A DNA stretch of 64,000 nt. It comes from Micromussa lordhowensis. Lineage: Eukaryota; Cnidaria; Anthozoa; Scleractinia; Lobophylliidae. Location: the NCBI GenBank assembly GCA_964020085.1, contig OZ026595.1:20450153-20514152 (forward strand). The letters run 5' to 3'. The notes below the pieces were generated by a model. The model saw only the letters and a program-made list of their open reading frames with translations. It had not been told where the DNA came from and made no database searches. Both the position numbers and the translations under genes were made by a program. Shown piece after piece: positions 33,679 to 45,246 of the stretch (the first letter of the stretch is position 1; the number at the start of each line of letters is the position of its first letter).

Positions 33679-36600
33679 ACGCGCTCATGGAATAATTGTT
33701 AATTAATATCAAATCAAGACAGAATGCTTTTCGTGAATTTCCACAATTTGATGAAGAAAACGGGAAATAAGAAAAAAATTTATTTTCCTAAAGTTGATTT
33801 TGGCCAAACCTACACGGAATTTGCAGTTACCATGGCAACGTCAAAAATGACAAACTCTCCCCCCCCCCCCTCCCCCCACCCTCCCCTCGTACGTCCGATG
33901 CCTAACGGGGTTGAACTGGCCAATATATCTCTGGCCAATCAACAAGAATACAGGCAATTCAGTGCAAACAAGCACATGTTGCCGAACAAGTCAGCCTCTA
34001 GCCGGTTAAGAAATCTAGTCATGTTATGTTTTTGGCAGTATTTGTTTCAGTTGTTTCTTTGACCAGTTAAGACCCCATTAAGGAATGTTCAATTAAGTTC
34101 TCTGTTCTCTGTGATTCTCTCATTACCTTGTTTTTGAAAAGCACTTGGATTTCGTCACCAACTTCAGCACGAATCACGGGACCCAGGAATCCCAAATGCG
34201 CTTCATTTGACGATCTGTTCACCTTAGTAGTAAAAGTGTCATCTGTGTATTCCACATACACTACCTTCCTGTACTCTCCTCCGATTCTGTCATCAGCGTG
34301 AGTGAAGTACTTAGCAGATTCACTGCGAGGCAACACACAACGAAATAAAAGATATCGAAAGATATGTCTGGATTTGTAAAAAAACAGTATTAATCAAATT
34401 TCACCCTACTCGAGCGAAACAATTTCAGCATTCAAAGACAACAGGTAACAGACAACAACATAAAAGATCTAAAGATATATCTATATCTGGATTCATAAAT
34501 TAAAGACAGCGTTGATTAAATTTCACCCTGCTCGAGCGAAACGATTTCAGCATTCAAAGAAATGTCACTCTTTCTTTTTCCTCCTTCTGGTGTTCTTCAG
34601 TAACTTTTTTTCATCATTAGGAGCGACCAACGAGTCCTGACGAGTGTAGTTCATTTGGTGCAAAGGAACGCATTTTTCATCGACACGGTTTTCATAAACA
34701 GTCAGTTTAATAACAAAGTACGCGTGATACCAGTAAAGACTTTTCAGTAGGGAACGTTTCCTCTCGGTAGTCCGGTATAACAGTATAACACAGTCTCTGC
34801 GGTGTATATTTCTGCGTGTTTTCTTCATCTACATCTACATGAGTTATGTCAGTAAAAAAATCTTAACACATCACACAGACTGTAGAAACAAAATGAAACG
34901 ATAGGTTAAACTAATTATTCAAAACAGGGCATCTATTAAATCTCAAATCTAAAATAATTATAATAAGCTAAAATAGATAAAATACTATTGCTTAAGAAAA
35001 GCTGACAAATCGAGAAAGGGCAGTTTTCATGTACCTTTTTGGCGAGGTTAGCGATCCTCCATCAATGTTATTTTCACCAGTTGGTCCGTAATTCCAAAGC
35101 ACCTCATCAGCTGCGATGTAGTAGATTCTGGTCTCACCACCGCCAGCTGATGGCAGGTCAACGCCTTTCCCGCAGTCTGTGACATTAAAGAGCGCCGACA
35201 TCCCATTTTCAAAGACCTGGCTATTCATGCAGTTCAGTAGCCAGGTTCCCGGATTCAACGCCTCCATGTAAGCCGTCATGAAAGTGGAAGGAAGGAGCGT
35301 TGCCGTGTTTCTTCGGTGAGAACTGATTTTCACCGTGTGGCCGTGAAACGAGGCTAAGGAAAACAGGTTTGACGTTAGACTTAAATGTAACACTAAAAAA
35401 AATACTATTTTCCGTCATGTGGCAAACTGCTCTTCTCATGAATTAGTCTCGGAAATTGAATAACTTTTTTAACTTTTTCTTTATTCAAATATTTGTTTTT
35501 TACTTCTGTATTAAACCTTATATTTGTACTTTTATATATCTATATGTGTACAATATCTGTAATTAACTATAATCATTGTAATTTCTTGGTATTGTTATTT
35601 AATCCATGTATTTTCATTTATTCTATTGTGTGTGGCAAAATAAAATAAAAATAAAAAAATAAAATAAAATACTATTGGAGGAGAAAGGGTTTGTTGTTAA
35701 GCAGAAATGTATTTTTCCTCTCAGTTTTTGGTCTTTACATTACTACTTACGTTATAGAGCGTTTTCACTCACGTGATCAGCTCACATACAAATTTCTTGG
35801 AACAAAAGAAATTGTTTACATAAGAAAAGAGTTCAACTCCCAAAGGATTTATTTGTACACCAACATGGCCGCCGTTCCATTGTTTTGGAACACCAATATG
35901 GCTGCCGTGACGTCATGTGAAAACGCTCTATATAATACGGGTTACTTACGCTAGAAACTCAAACAAAGAAAAGAAAAAATGTATGATATAGCAACTACCT
36001 TGCTTTTAACTCAAAGGAGAAAAGGTTAAAGATATTTTCTCTGCCGATTCAATGAACATTATCTTATATACAATGGACATTGAGGCGGCTTAATAGGAAG
36101 GGAATGTTTGGTAAATACTAAACTTACGGTTATGGACATCACTCCAAGTCCCCATTCCAATCATATGCCAGCTGACTGTATCTCCCTGACACATGCTAAG
36201 ACCCGGCAGGTTGCCGTATATGTATCCATTGATTGACTTCATCTTATTGCTGGCTACAAATCCGGCGTCAGATTTCAAAGCTTTGGTAGCCACCGGATCG
36301 TCCGTGAAGCTTTCAATGTTCTCATCTAGCAACCAGCTCTCGTTTTCATTCATCTCGGTGAAAAGGATGACAAATTCATGGTCGACATTTTTTCTTTCAT
36401 CACTGTTTTCTGCCAAAACACCACGCTTGCAAATCAGAAGTGGACCTGCGCAAATTAAAAAATAAACAGAGGTATTAATTTCTAATCGATCGATTCTAAA
36501 GAAACCGTTTGGACTGCGTCGGCGCGGAGTGCGGAACATTTAGTGTTACACTTGGCTTTCGTACTTGCCTCGTGCAAGTTTCGGGGCAATTCGTTAATTA

Positions 36601-39600
36601 TTCGAGAGCCAGAGCTTTATGTTTAACGATAATTTTATGCGGCCTCGTAGGCTTTCGTCAATCAGAAACAGGAGAGTGCTTTGAACATGCTTGACGAGTT
36701 TGGTCTATCAAAAGATTTCTATTTCAAACTTGACGGACTCAGTGGGCACATAAAGATGTATCGAGTAACGCCTTTGGAAGTAAAAAAACAAGAAGATAGG
36801 ACAAACAAAGAGACGGCAGAATTAACTTTAAATTCGCTCCGAGAAGAGAAAGAATATTGAGGAAAACACTTTTGACAAGTTTGGATTCAAATACTGTTGG
36901 CATGTTTCCGAAGACAAAATGGCTGCCGAAACCTTGGGCACTATATATAGACTAACTTGGTAAGCCCTTTACAAACGACTTCCTTCTATACCTATTAATC
37001 CAGTGTTGGTGTCTTTCGTGGAAACCACGTGGGAATGGTACATTCTTGTGACGCAATCCTCGTCGGTTTCCGTGGGCGCGTGCTGTTCGTTGACAACCCA
37101 ATTGTAGGTATAAACATTGTTAGGTTCTACTTCGTCGTCTCGCTTCTGTTCATTACTACTGTGGTCGGCATAAAGTGATCCTTCCCCGCTCTTGTCGTAG
37201 AAGAGTCCATGGGCGTGAACACTGAACGGCCTGCGAGCCATATTCTTGAAATGGACTTTCATTGTATCCCCTACTTCGCCTTTTATTATTGGACCCAAAA
37301 AGCCAAGGTGCGGTGGATGGGGTTTCTCTTGTTTAAAGGACCCATCGGTGTATTCTCGATAGAGCACCTTCTTGTACTCGGCTGCTATTCTAGTTGCGCC
37401 GCGCAGGGTGAAAGGTCTTGCATAGCTGAAAAAAGAAATAATTTGTGGCTGTAGCATCAATCATATACTTACCATCTAACTGACTGACTATTGACCGACT
37501 GACTGACTTATTGACTGACTAACAGTTTGCGTGTTTGAGTGACTGACTGACTTATTGCCTGACGGACTGACTAACTGACTGACTGCAGACTGACTGACTG
37601 ACTGACTGCAGACTGACTGACTGACATGCCGACGGACTGTCTGACTGACTGACTCACTTATTAAGACTGACGGACTGACTGACTTCCGACTCATTGACCG
37701 ACTGATTGACTGATTTATTGACTTATTGACTGACTGACTCACTGGCTCACATATCATGACTGACTGGCTGACTGACTGACTGGCTGACTGACTGACTGAC
37801 AAGTCTGCGTTGGTCTCAAACACTGGAAATTAAGTTTTAAAAAAAGCTTAAAACAATGCTCGGTAACATTGAACAATTCGTTCACATAGCTAATTTTTTA
37901 TGCACTTATACCGAATCAATGATGCGACGCATGGATATTTAAATTGTTTTGTCTCTAATTTAACGACAAAAGGGAAAAAAGAGATAGCGTTGAGGCAGAA
38001 ATGTTAAGCAAAAGGAGTCTGTAAACTTCGAGACAACTGCATCGTCTGCATCATTGATTGCATCGTTGCTGTGGACACTGATTAGAAAAATTCCAAAGCC
38101 TGTTAAAAATTCGGCATCTCTGTAATTTCTCAACCGCCGGGTGTAATTACCTAACCATTCGGAAACAAAACTGTCGTCGATAATCGCTCTTCTCTGATTC
38201 TAAAGACCACTCCTACCATAAGCTTATGTTGGCGACATCGTGCAAAGTTTAAAACCATTTGCCGCTCACCTTCTACAAAGACTTGGCCTGTGAAGTCATC
38301 GATCTTTTGTTACCTGCTTTCTTGTTTTAACAATTATAATCTACAAGTTATGAAAATGTCTTTGTCATCTGTTAATAAGCCTTCAGCAAGAACATTCCAA
38401 ACCGAGGTTGGAGCACGCGATTAGATATGAGTTTCTAAAAAGCGACCGCTTGATAGCTAAAATCAGCCATACGCTCTTTCTTTTTTTTTCAAGAATATGT
38501 TTTATAAGAATGTCGAGGCTGAAATTTGCGAATATTTAAGAATATTTCAGGAATAACCCCGAGACTGAGAATATTTTCAGTGTTAAACTGATGATTGTAA
38601 ATAGAATACAATTATATGTTTTTAACTAAGCCGTATAACATTTTTCCTTTCTCTAAATGGCAAAACGGGCCAAAAAGCAACAAAACTGACAGTACTAGCC
38701 GCATGTTTGATGCTAATAACATTTCTGCAAGAAGTTATGTGTCATATTATGCTTTAATGCCTGCAGCAGGCTGGCTCCAAAATTACTTCAACATCATCCA
38801 GACACCATACACATTCGAAAACAGAAATGTCATAAGCTATAATCTAAGAATGTTCACAAGAGCAGTTTCAGCCTAAAATCGGCAGATCAATTATTCTCGT
38901 ACGCGTAGATCAATTATTTTTCGCAGGTCAATTATTTTCCCCAATTGATCTGCTCACCACTGACAAATCACGATATTTTGCCCAACCGTCCAATAATTGT
39001 TGAATATTCAGCCTCCGCCGGAAAACAATATTCGTATAGAGCGTAATTAGTTAACGTGAAACTTCAAGCTATCTAGCCATTGAAACGAAAACTGCATTTG
39101 GTACCTTAGATGACGCAACTCTGTTGGCATGTTTGATTTCACTTGTTGGGTATAGACAACAATTTTGACGCACGTATTCAAATGTTGGTAAAACGTGCAA
39201 AAACAATGTTCCGGCAAGTTCAACACAGATCATATGGTAACAAAGTGATCTTACGCTGGCGATCCAATATCATTAATTATATTTAGTCCAGTAGTTATCA
39301 CTTAGAGCAAAATAATGAAAGCAGAAGTTAACCAGTTTTACAAAGCCTGCCCCATCGAGCTAAACGTGCGTTATTGCAAATATTGTATGATCTTTGAAGT
39401 TGAAATCTTTCACACCATAAAAACAATGTTGCACACCTTTGGGGTGCAACCGATTCATGAACATTTCTCAGCTTTGATGTTTCTTTACAACCTAATCATT
39501 CGTGTCAATGAAACTGTGACCAGATACCCCCGCTATCCTTTGTCTTCCTTTCGTGAGGAACTCGTTGGCGTATTAACGGACATAAAATGATTTTACCGAT

Positions 39601-40117
39601 TCACGTTCTGTGGAGCATACCGCGGTTAAAACTTTCTTGTTCTGTTATCAATCAGCTTACATTTCGACACATTAGTCCAATGTTTAAACTAAGGACAGGT
39701 CCTTGAAAAGCGAGGAGATCGTGCATGACGCAAGTACCAAAGTGGCATCAAACGCGTAAGATCGATGAAAAAATTGATATAATTTCAACGAAGCATTAAT
39801 TTTCTCAGTAGTAGCAACATGCTCACTACATGGCTTTGGCCCTAAACCTGGCTTTTAATAAATGACAAGCATCAAGATCTACTCAACAACACACCTTCGA
39901 TCTTACTTCCCGCCTCACCTTACAAGCTAAAGGAACCTAACCCTCACCTGTCCTGATCAAGTGGTACTCCCTTGATCTTGTTTTGCCCGCTAGGAGCGTA
40001 GTTCCAATTTCTCTCCACAGCAGCTATATAATACTCACGAGTCATTGCGATCGAGCTAACCATCCTTGGTAGGTAACTCCACGAAGCAAGAAGGCACAAT
40101 GCAAAATACAGCAGCAT
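21617..40117 (-). CDS. Ceruloplasmin/hephaestin-like multicopper oxidase, 14 exons, complete
   Basis: Exons: 40117-39948, 37425-36992, 36445-36128, 35353-35035, 34322-34127, 32477-32240, 31489-31319, 30507-30301, 29547-29298, 28692-28453, 25943-25718, 23477-23154, 22301-22136 and 21720-21617. All junctions are GT-AG and in phase, giving 3,363 nt and 1,120 residues, close to hephaestin. A signal peptide covers 1 to about 20, followed by six cupredoxin domains in three pairs. Trinuclear copper ligands are complete: HAH 127-129, HSH 187-189, HFH 1023-1025 and HCH 1065-1067. The domain 6 type-1 site is complete (H1020, C1066, H1071, M1076). Domains 2 and 4 keep H306/C349/M359 and H661/C704/M714, but have V354 and N709 where the second His is expected. 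The tail [12 protein letters not shown] plus a 16-residue hydrophobic end suggests a GPI or membrane anchor. The known family role is oxidation of iron or other substrates outside the cell; the substrate here is not certain. Confidence 0.9.
22508..22602 (+). repeat. Tetranucleotide repeats (GATC/GATT, GGTT, AGTT)
   Basis: These are degenerate 4-bp repeats in the intron between exons 12 and 13 of the oxidase gene. Confidence 0.8.
23496..23950. mobile_element. Pogo/Tigger-like nonautonomous element (MITE)
   Basis: Terminal inverted repeats CAGTGGAACCTGTATTAAGC and GCTTAATACAGGTTCCACTG are flanked by TA on both sides (23494-23495 and 23951-23952), the target of mariner/pogo elements. CAGTGGAACCT..TTAAGCGG ends are, as I recall, typical of Tigger-like elements. 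There is no transposase frame. It ends 18 bp before exon 12 of the oxidase gene. Confidence 0.75.
24787..24864. repeat. Foldback hairpin
   Basis: The arms ATCACGTGGGTGTCCAATTA and TAATTGGATACCCACGTGAT continue inward through ACAGGTGTCCGATT, leaving a short loop. It lies in the long intron before exon 12 of the oxidase gene. Confidence 0.8.
25437..25564. repeat. Foldback hairpin
   Basis: Arms of about 40 bp (GTAATCATACGGTTTTTCTC start, GAGAAAAACCGTATGATTAC end) flank a loop of about 45 nt. It is intronic. Confidence 0.8.
27336..28002. mobile_element. Nonautonomous element with repeated GTCCCTGCGACTAG motifs
   Basis: The ends GGCACACACTAGGGGACTAG and CTAGTCCCCTAGTGTGTGCC are inverted repeats extended by further GTCGCAGGGAC copies in both orientations, about eight in all. 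It is 667 bp with no transposase and lies in the intron before exon 11 of the oxidase gene. The target duplication is not clear. Confidence 0.65.
31035..31160 (-). repeat. Dispersed repeat copy, inverse of the one near 10.1 kb
   Basis: CCATGATGGCTAAGCCAATG and ATTATCCAATGATC match the 10055-10155 repeat in inverse orientation. GCGCGTTGGATATGAGATGG upstream is a half foldback of family 1. It lies in the intron between exons 7 and 8 of the oxidase gene. Confidence 0.6.
32823..32946. repeat. Foldback hairpin
   Basis: Arms of about 43 bp, starting CTTATTAACCGAGCTTAGTC and closing GACTAAGCTCGGTTAATAAG, are intronic. The surrounding 32.65-33.13 kb contains degenerate GTTAATACGGCCACCCCGTT copies that look like a decayed pogo-like element. 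Confidence 0.75.
33201..33577. repeat. Short inverted-repeat element, copy 1
   Basis: The ends TAAATTCTCAACCTCGG and CCGAAGATTGAGAATTTA are inverted. The interior matches 53629-53853. The element directly adjoins a family 1 foldback in both places. Confidence 0.7.
33577..33705. repeat. Foldback element, family 1
   Basis: It has the same outer ends and GTTGGATATGAGAT arms as 10230-10355, with core GCCAACTCGGCCC..GGGGCCTCGTTGGC. Intronic. Confidence 0.8.
34331..34561. repeat. Tandem duplication of about 115 bp in an intron
   Basis: Two diverged units, each ending in TTTCACCCT.CTCGAGCGAA and CATTCAAAGA, lie just upstream (in gene sense) of exon 5 of the oxidase gene. Confidence 0.65.
37470..37801. 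repeat. Degenerate (GACT)n satellite in intron 1 of the oxidase gene
   Basis: About 330 bp are dominated by GACTGACT, with interruptions, starting about 45 bp upstream of exon 2 in gene orientation. The minus-strand frame across it is serine-rich repeat translation only. Confidence 0.9.
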
Positions 40118-41989
40118 CTTTCACCTGCTAATCATTCAACTTGTTCCAAATCAAATTGATACACTATTTTTTTTTAATTGAAAGAAGGGGCATGTATCCT
40201 ACTGTTCAAGAGATGTCAATAAGTTTTATCTTATATCTTGTGGAATTTCACGAACTATATAAGGCTCGGTGGTCTTACCCATATGACCTTAGGGCCCTTT
40301 GCTTTTTGTTCAATCTTCATTGTTGCATAGGTAATAAAGGGAAATTGGTTTGTATGATCTTGACAAAGTCCTTTGTTCCATGCTTTTGTGTGCTTTCTCG
40401 GCCTTGACCGTGCACAAAACACAACAGTCTTTTACTTCGGACAAAAGAGCAAACCAATGTGCAACCCCCTGATGCGAAAACACAAAAACCCAATGGGAAA
40501 ATGGGAATACATTCCGCAATCAAATACCAGTGAACCACCCTCTGGGGGCTATGGTAATTACAAGATTTCAGGTCCTTCAAATTAAATGAATCAATTCTAA
40601 AATAAATTTTGAAACTTCGTGACCTGAGATGAATACATTACAACTGTCAACCTTTAATATGCTTATAACGAAAGACTCAATTGATGCCGGGCAGAGCGGC
40701 ACACGTGAATTTCATACCAACGGGAAAAATATTTACGTCTTTGGTCACTTTTCGAATGTAAATACATTAAATCTTGGCATCTATTTGCTCCTATTATGTT
40801 TGCCGGGCTCCATAAGCATTCCCCTCCATTAACTATGGCTGTTGGTTTTGTTTTGTTCATAAGGTTCTTGCTAATTTTCAGTTCAAATATGCTTCCTGTG
40901 ATTGTGACTTTATACAACCTGAAGGTTGTTATTAGCTGCTTGTTTTCTTTCTCTTAAACGATTTGCTAAAATATGGGTTGTGAATCAGCGGGAATAACTT
41001 GCTCGCTTACATGCTCGGTGGGACGGCAACTCTTGGATTCCTGCACTAGTTGCTTGTAAAAGAGGTAGTCTGTTTACGAGCGACTTCAAATGCTAATATG
41101 TCACTGAAAACATGGTGACCGTTTATGCATCTGGCACGCATTTGACGATTTCCTTGGCTGCTTTTTTTCTTTTCTTTTTCCCCTTCAGTCAAAACGCATT
41201 CTCTAGTAGTCAGTTTACTTTGAACCAACTACATAACTGTTCTTTTGATTTGATTGAACAACGGAATTTCAACAGTGACATAACCGATAAAGCTTCAAAT
41301 TAGTATTAATCTTGTCTGTCGCGCGAGATAGTGTTTGAGCCTAAAAAAGCAACTTAAATTGTCAGCTAGCTTTCGGACAAAAAAGTAAAGGAAAAGCCAA
41401 TAGTTTAACTATATTTCGCTCTTTTTTGAAATAGAATGGTAGGGTGCCAAATTGTTTGAATATTGACGCAATTTTTGACACTGAATTAGTTGACGCAATT
41501 TTAGATGCAAATAATAATGGCTATGTCGCAATTTTAAAACGTGCAAGAACTTGCTTTGCCTAAAATGCCTTTTCAGTATATTTGAGTCCTCGTGATGTGA
41601 CTGATGGAAAGGATTCAAGCCCCCCACGCAACAATACCTCATTCCAATACGATGGACTGTGGTTTTAATGAAGAAATTGTATTCCGACACAAAGAATTTG
41701 ACACAACAACAGCAGTGAACTGTAATATAACGACTCAATTGAAAAACAGTTTAGCGTCCTTTGCATGAGAACTAAACTTTCGTACACTTTTCTATATCGA
41801 GAATAGGTGTTAATTGACTATTTATGATTGGGTTCAATTTGCCTTTTAAAGTAAAGAACATTCGCACATTATCAATGGTGAAATCTTTCCTTTGACTTCA
41901 ACTTTTAATGGCCTTTATGGTTCCACTAACGCAACTGAACAATAATTACAATGTACCACGCAAACATGGTCACGAAGGGCAACTATGAC
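40118..41989. other. Intergenic stretch between the oxidase and sulfotransferase genes
   Basis: It contains the upstream region of the oxidase gene and the 3' region of the sulfotransferase gene. No exon or clear repeat is recognised. Confidence 0.4.
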
Positions 41990-44721
41990 TCAGGTCAGTC
42001 TATTGGCGTCATTTCCAACAGATTGCAGACCTTTGTATCCGAACATTTCAAAGTCACGCTGATATATTCTTTGCAGTCGTATAATGTCTTCTCGTGGAAC
42101 CTTGGAGTAATAGCGCTGTAAATCGTCCTTCGTCGATGTGAAATGAACAGGAGGGAATGAAACAAATTGATCGACACCCGCCTCGTGTAAGACGAACGGA
42201 GCATCGTCCTCTAATGTTTCGTAACGTCCAATAAAATCAAAGTTTATATTACAAGGATGACAGAGGGAGTCGTAATGACGCCAGTGTTCGTTAAGGCGAC
42301 CTCCTTTACTGCTGACGTCAATCAGATACGTAATGAATTCTTGGAAAGAGATTTCTTCATTGCCCGCTACAGTGCTTGCATTAGCACCCAGTCTTAGTCC
42401 GGCGGATCGTTTGACTTTCTTTGCGTATTTTTTCCAGACATTGGTTTTCCTCGTGAACTTGTCTTTGTAGGCCGACAACAGTCTCTCAAAGGGCTCTCGA
42501 ACGAAGAGAAACTTGTAATAGCTTTGTAAAATCGAGCGTACTTTGGCTTTTGAGTGAAAGCTGAGCAAGTTAAACCTCTGCTCGTGCACGGATTTGCTTT
42601 TGAGTCCAACTAGATGCGCCATGATCGTTTTCCATGTGGTGCAAGCGACTTTAGGAATATAACAATAGACAATCTTATGTTTGTTGTCCACTATGAAGTG
42701 ATTAAGGGCTCTTGGCTGCAATGCACTTGTTTTTGCCGTTTTGCAATAGGCTGAGATTTGGCGTTTCCGCTCCTGCTGTCTTGATGCCATGATGTTAGCA
42801 ACCTGAAAATGTAACATCATAATATTTAGTCGTTGTCCCACATGTCGAGTAGGAAAGCACGCGAAACCGCGCGAAATCCACTCTCGAGCGAGACCCATAG
42901 CACTTGACTAACACTGAACGGAACGAAGGATCAGTTCAAGACTAATATAGAGCAATTTTGCCTAAATTTGGCAAGCTTTTACATTTTGGAGATCCTGCAT
43001 TTTTCAGAGCCTGTCAGGAGAGAAAACATTGATTGCTTGACGAAGCGACGAGCAGGCTTGGCCCCGGCACACGCAACATAAGTCGAAACCATTGAATAGA
43101 AGATATACCATGCACAGAATATGAATCATGTATTTCAATGTTTTCCTTAGTACGTTTTCTAAATGTACTAAGGACCTTGCGCATTTGCTAAAAAAATCTA
43201 AACAAAACTGAAGAATTATTTCCATTGTTTTTCATAGTTTCAGTAGAAACTGATTTACATAGAAACAAGGCTCGTAGTGACGTCGCGGTACTAATGCACT
43301 AAGGAAAGCTCTGAATAGAAACAGGGGTCGTACTGACGTACTAAGGTACTAAGGGTGACGAGCACTGTATAGGCATGTCGTTGTTGCTTTAAAAATCTTT
43401 AGAGATTGGGTATTATATGTTATAGCGAATGTACTACAATTCTAAAAGAAAAGTCGACGTGTCGCCGAAGTACTGTATAGTCCGGAAATTGATATGCTAA
43501 CTAACAACATCTTCTAACGCCTTAACTCTTCAACCTTAAAGTTGCAAATCCCATCAAACCCCAGAAAAGATGGGTTAGAAAGTATGTCGATACGTAAGAT
43601 GTCTCTTGAAAACCAATTCCCCTCCCCCCAAAACCCATACAAAATCACCCCATACCATACCCCCTACCTCAACCGTCTGGTTTCGTTCGTGTTTAATTTC
43701 AGTAGTCTTCCATTTCAGTTTCCTGATAACCTGCTTAACGCCTTCCTTACCTGCGCTAAATTTGAACTTTCTGATCCCGATGAAGTATCCCTAAATGCTA
43801 GAGAGGAAAAACCTGCCAAGAAAATTAAATCTACTTAGAAATCCATCTCAAGGGCCGCTATACCTCTAGTATAGGTTACACTGCTAGAGCATAGGCCAAC
43901 AGATCTATTTACAGACTTGCAAAAAGTCATTAACCATTATACGTATCAACCACGAGGAGACTGTATAGGAGATTGTATGTGTAGTTGTTTCACAAAGTGT
44001 AGAATCTATATAAAAACATTAGTTACATCTCGGTGACCAAAACACTCGATCATCACCAATTCTATGCTTCAAAAAAGTCTTTAAACTACTACAGAACTTC
44101 AAAGAAGAGAGTTCCGGCTTTCCGATTTTGTTTTACTGTAACACTGAGAATTTGCTAGTTGTTCCTCAGAGAGTTCGACCCAAATGTCAAAATCGGTGTT
44201 GATGGTCAATACCAGTATCCTTGGCATAATTTGGCACCCATACACATACCACATTGTAGCAAGGATAAGATCTAGATTTAAGCACAACATTAACAGCTGG
44301 CAACTCGGCCTTGCAAAGCAGCCACATCAAGTCACAGTTTAGTTGTGTTATACATGTAGTCAGTTTCAGTCTTTAAAAGAAATTTTCATGGCTGACACTC
44401 ACATATATCGACCAAAGTTCTCAGTCGACTTTTCAAGATAAGAGAATTTTGCCAGTTATTTTGAAAATCAAACCTCTCTATCGTACTACAACAAAATTCA
44501 TGCATTTCCACAAACTCTGTAGTGAGGGTTTTTGCACTCATTTAATATTCTAGCTTGGTGCAAAATACACACACATGCCTTTGATCCTTTGCTGGGTTAC
44601 TTTGTTTTATAAATTTCTTACCTTTAAATCTCTGTTTCTCTGATGAAAAATATAAGCAAATTAATGAAAGACAGACCAGAATTGCAAGAGACGTACATAG
44701 CCTTTTCCGGATCATCCTCAT
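41990..44721 (-). CDS. Carbohydrate sulfotransferase (CHST8-14 / HNK-1ST type), 3 coding exons
   Basis: Exons 44721-44622, 43812-43751 (62 nt) and 42802-41990 join in phase to 324 residues. The start ATG has an in-frame stop upstream. Exon 1 encodes MRMIRKRL followed by a hydrophobic segment (about 9-24), a type II Golgi signal anchor. The 62-nt exon encodes a Ser-rich stem. Exon 3 holds the catalytic domain: the PAPS 5'-phosphosulfate loop CYIPKVACTTWK at 101-112, and the 3'-phosphate motif FVREPFERLLSAY at 153-165. It ends with a family-type YQRDFEMFGY. The enzyme transfers sulfate from PAPS to sugars of glycans or proteoglycans in the Golgi; the exact acceptor cannot be told. A further 5' noncoding exon border may lie near 44774 (TTTTTTTCAG). 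Confidence 0.85.
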
Positions 44722-45246
44722 TGAGCTCTCGTAACCGCATCAGAAGGCTCTCAAATCGAAAACTTCCTGGCCCTGAAAAAAAAATGATTTTGAGATCCTG
44801 TTTCTAATATTTAAATTTTTTTCATTTCCGGCTCGCCCGTTTAGGCTCGACAAGTTTCCGTTTGTCACTCCCAATGTAAATTGCAGTCAATTTTTTAAAC
44901 AAAGAACCATGGAAAAGTTAGTGAATGCTTTCACTTCATGCGCTTTCACTCACGTGCTTGGAACGAATCACTTTTCATCTGTTAGTGAAATTTTGTTTTC
45001 GTAGGAGAAGTTCATGCTGTATGTGTAAATGAAATTTGCCATGGTGACAACTCGAGGCAACTCTATAGCGTGTAATATCTCTAGCTAACAAACAAAAAAG
45101 CAATTAATTCAAGGAAATTACCGTGTCCAAATTCGTACTTAGTCAATCAGAAGCCGCCCCTACTGTTCTGATATCTTACGATATCACTGACCAGACCTGA
45201 TATGGGCCGATTTATGCCAAATTTGAGTACAGTAAATGCTTTATCG
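44722..45246. other. Upstream region of the sulfotransferase gene
   Basis: No further coding sequence is seen. It should hold the promoter and a possible 5' untranslated exon. Confidence 0.35.

Noticed and set aside
37488..37823. Serine-rich 111-residue minus-strand frame
   Set aside because: It is translation of the (GACT)n satellite in an intron, with no non-repeat coding character.
42803..42898. Sulfotransferase start at 42898 (MGLAREWISRGF)
   Set aside because: A TTTTCAG acceptor at 42803 and two in-phase upstream exons with a signal anchor give a better model; the extra residues are intron translation.
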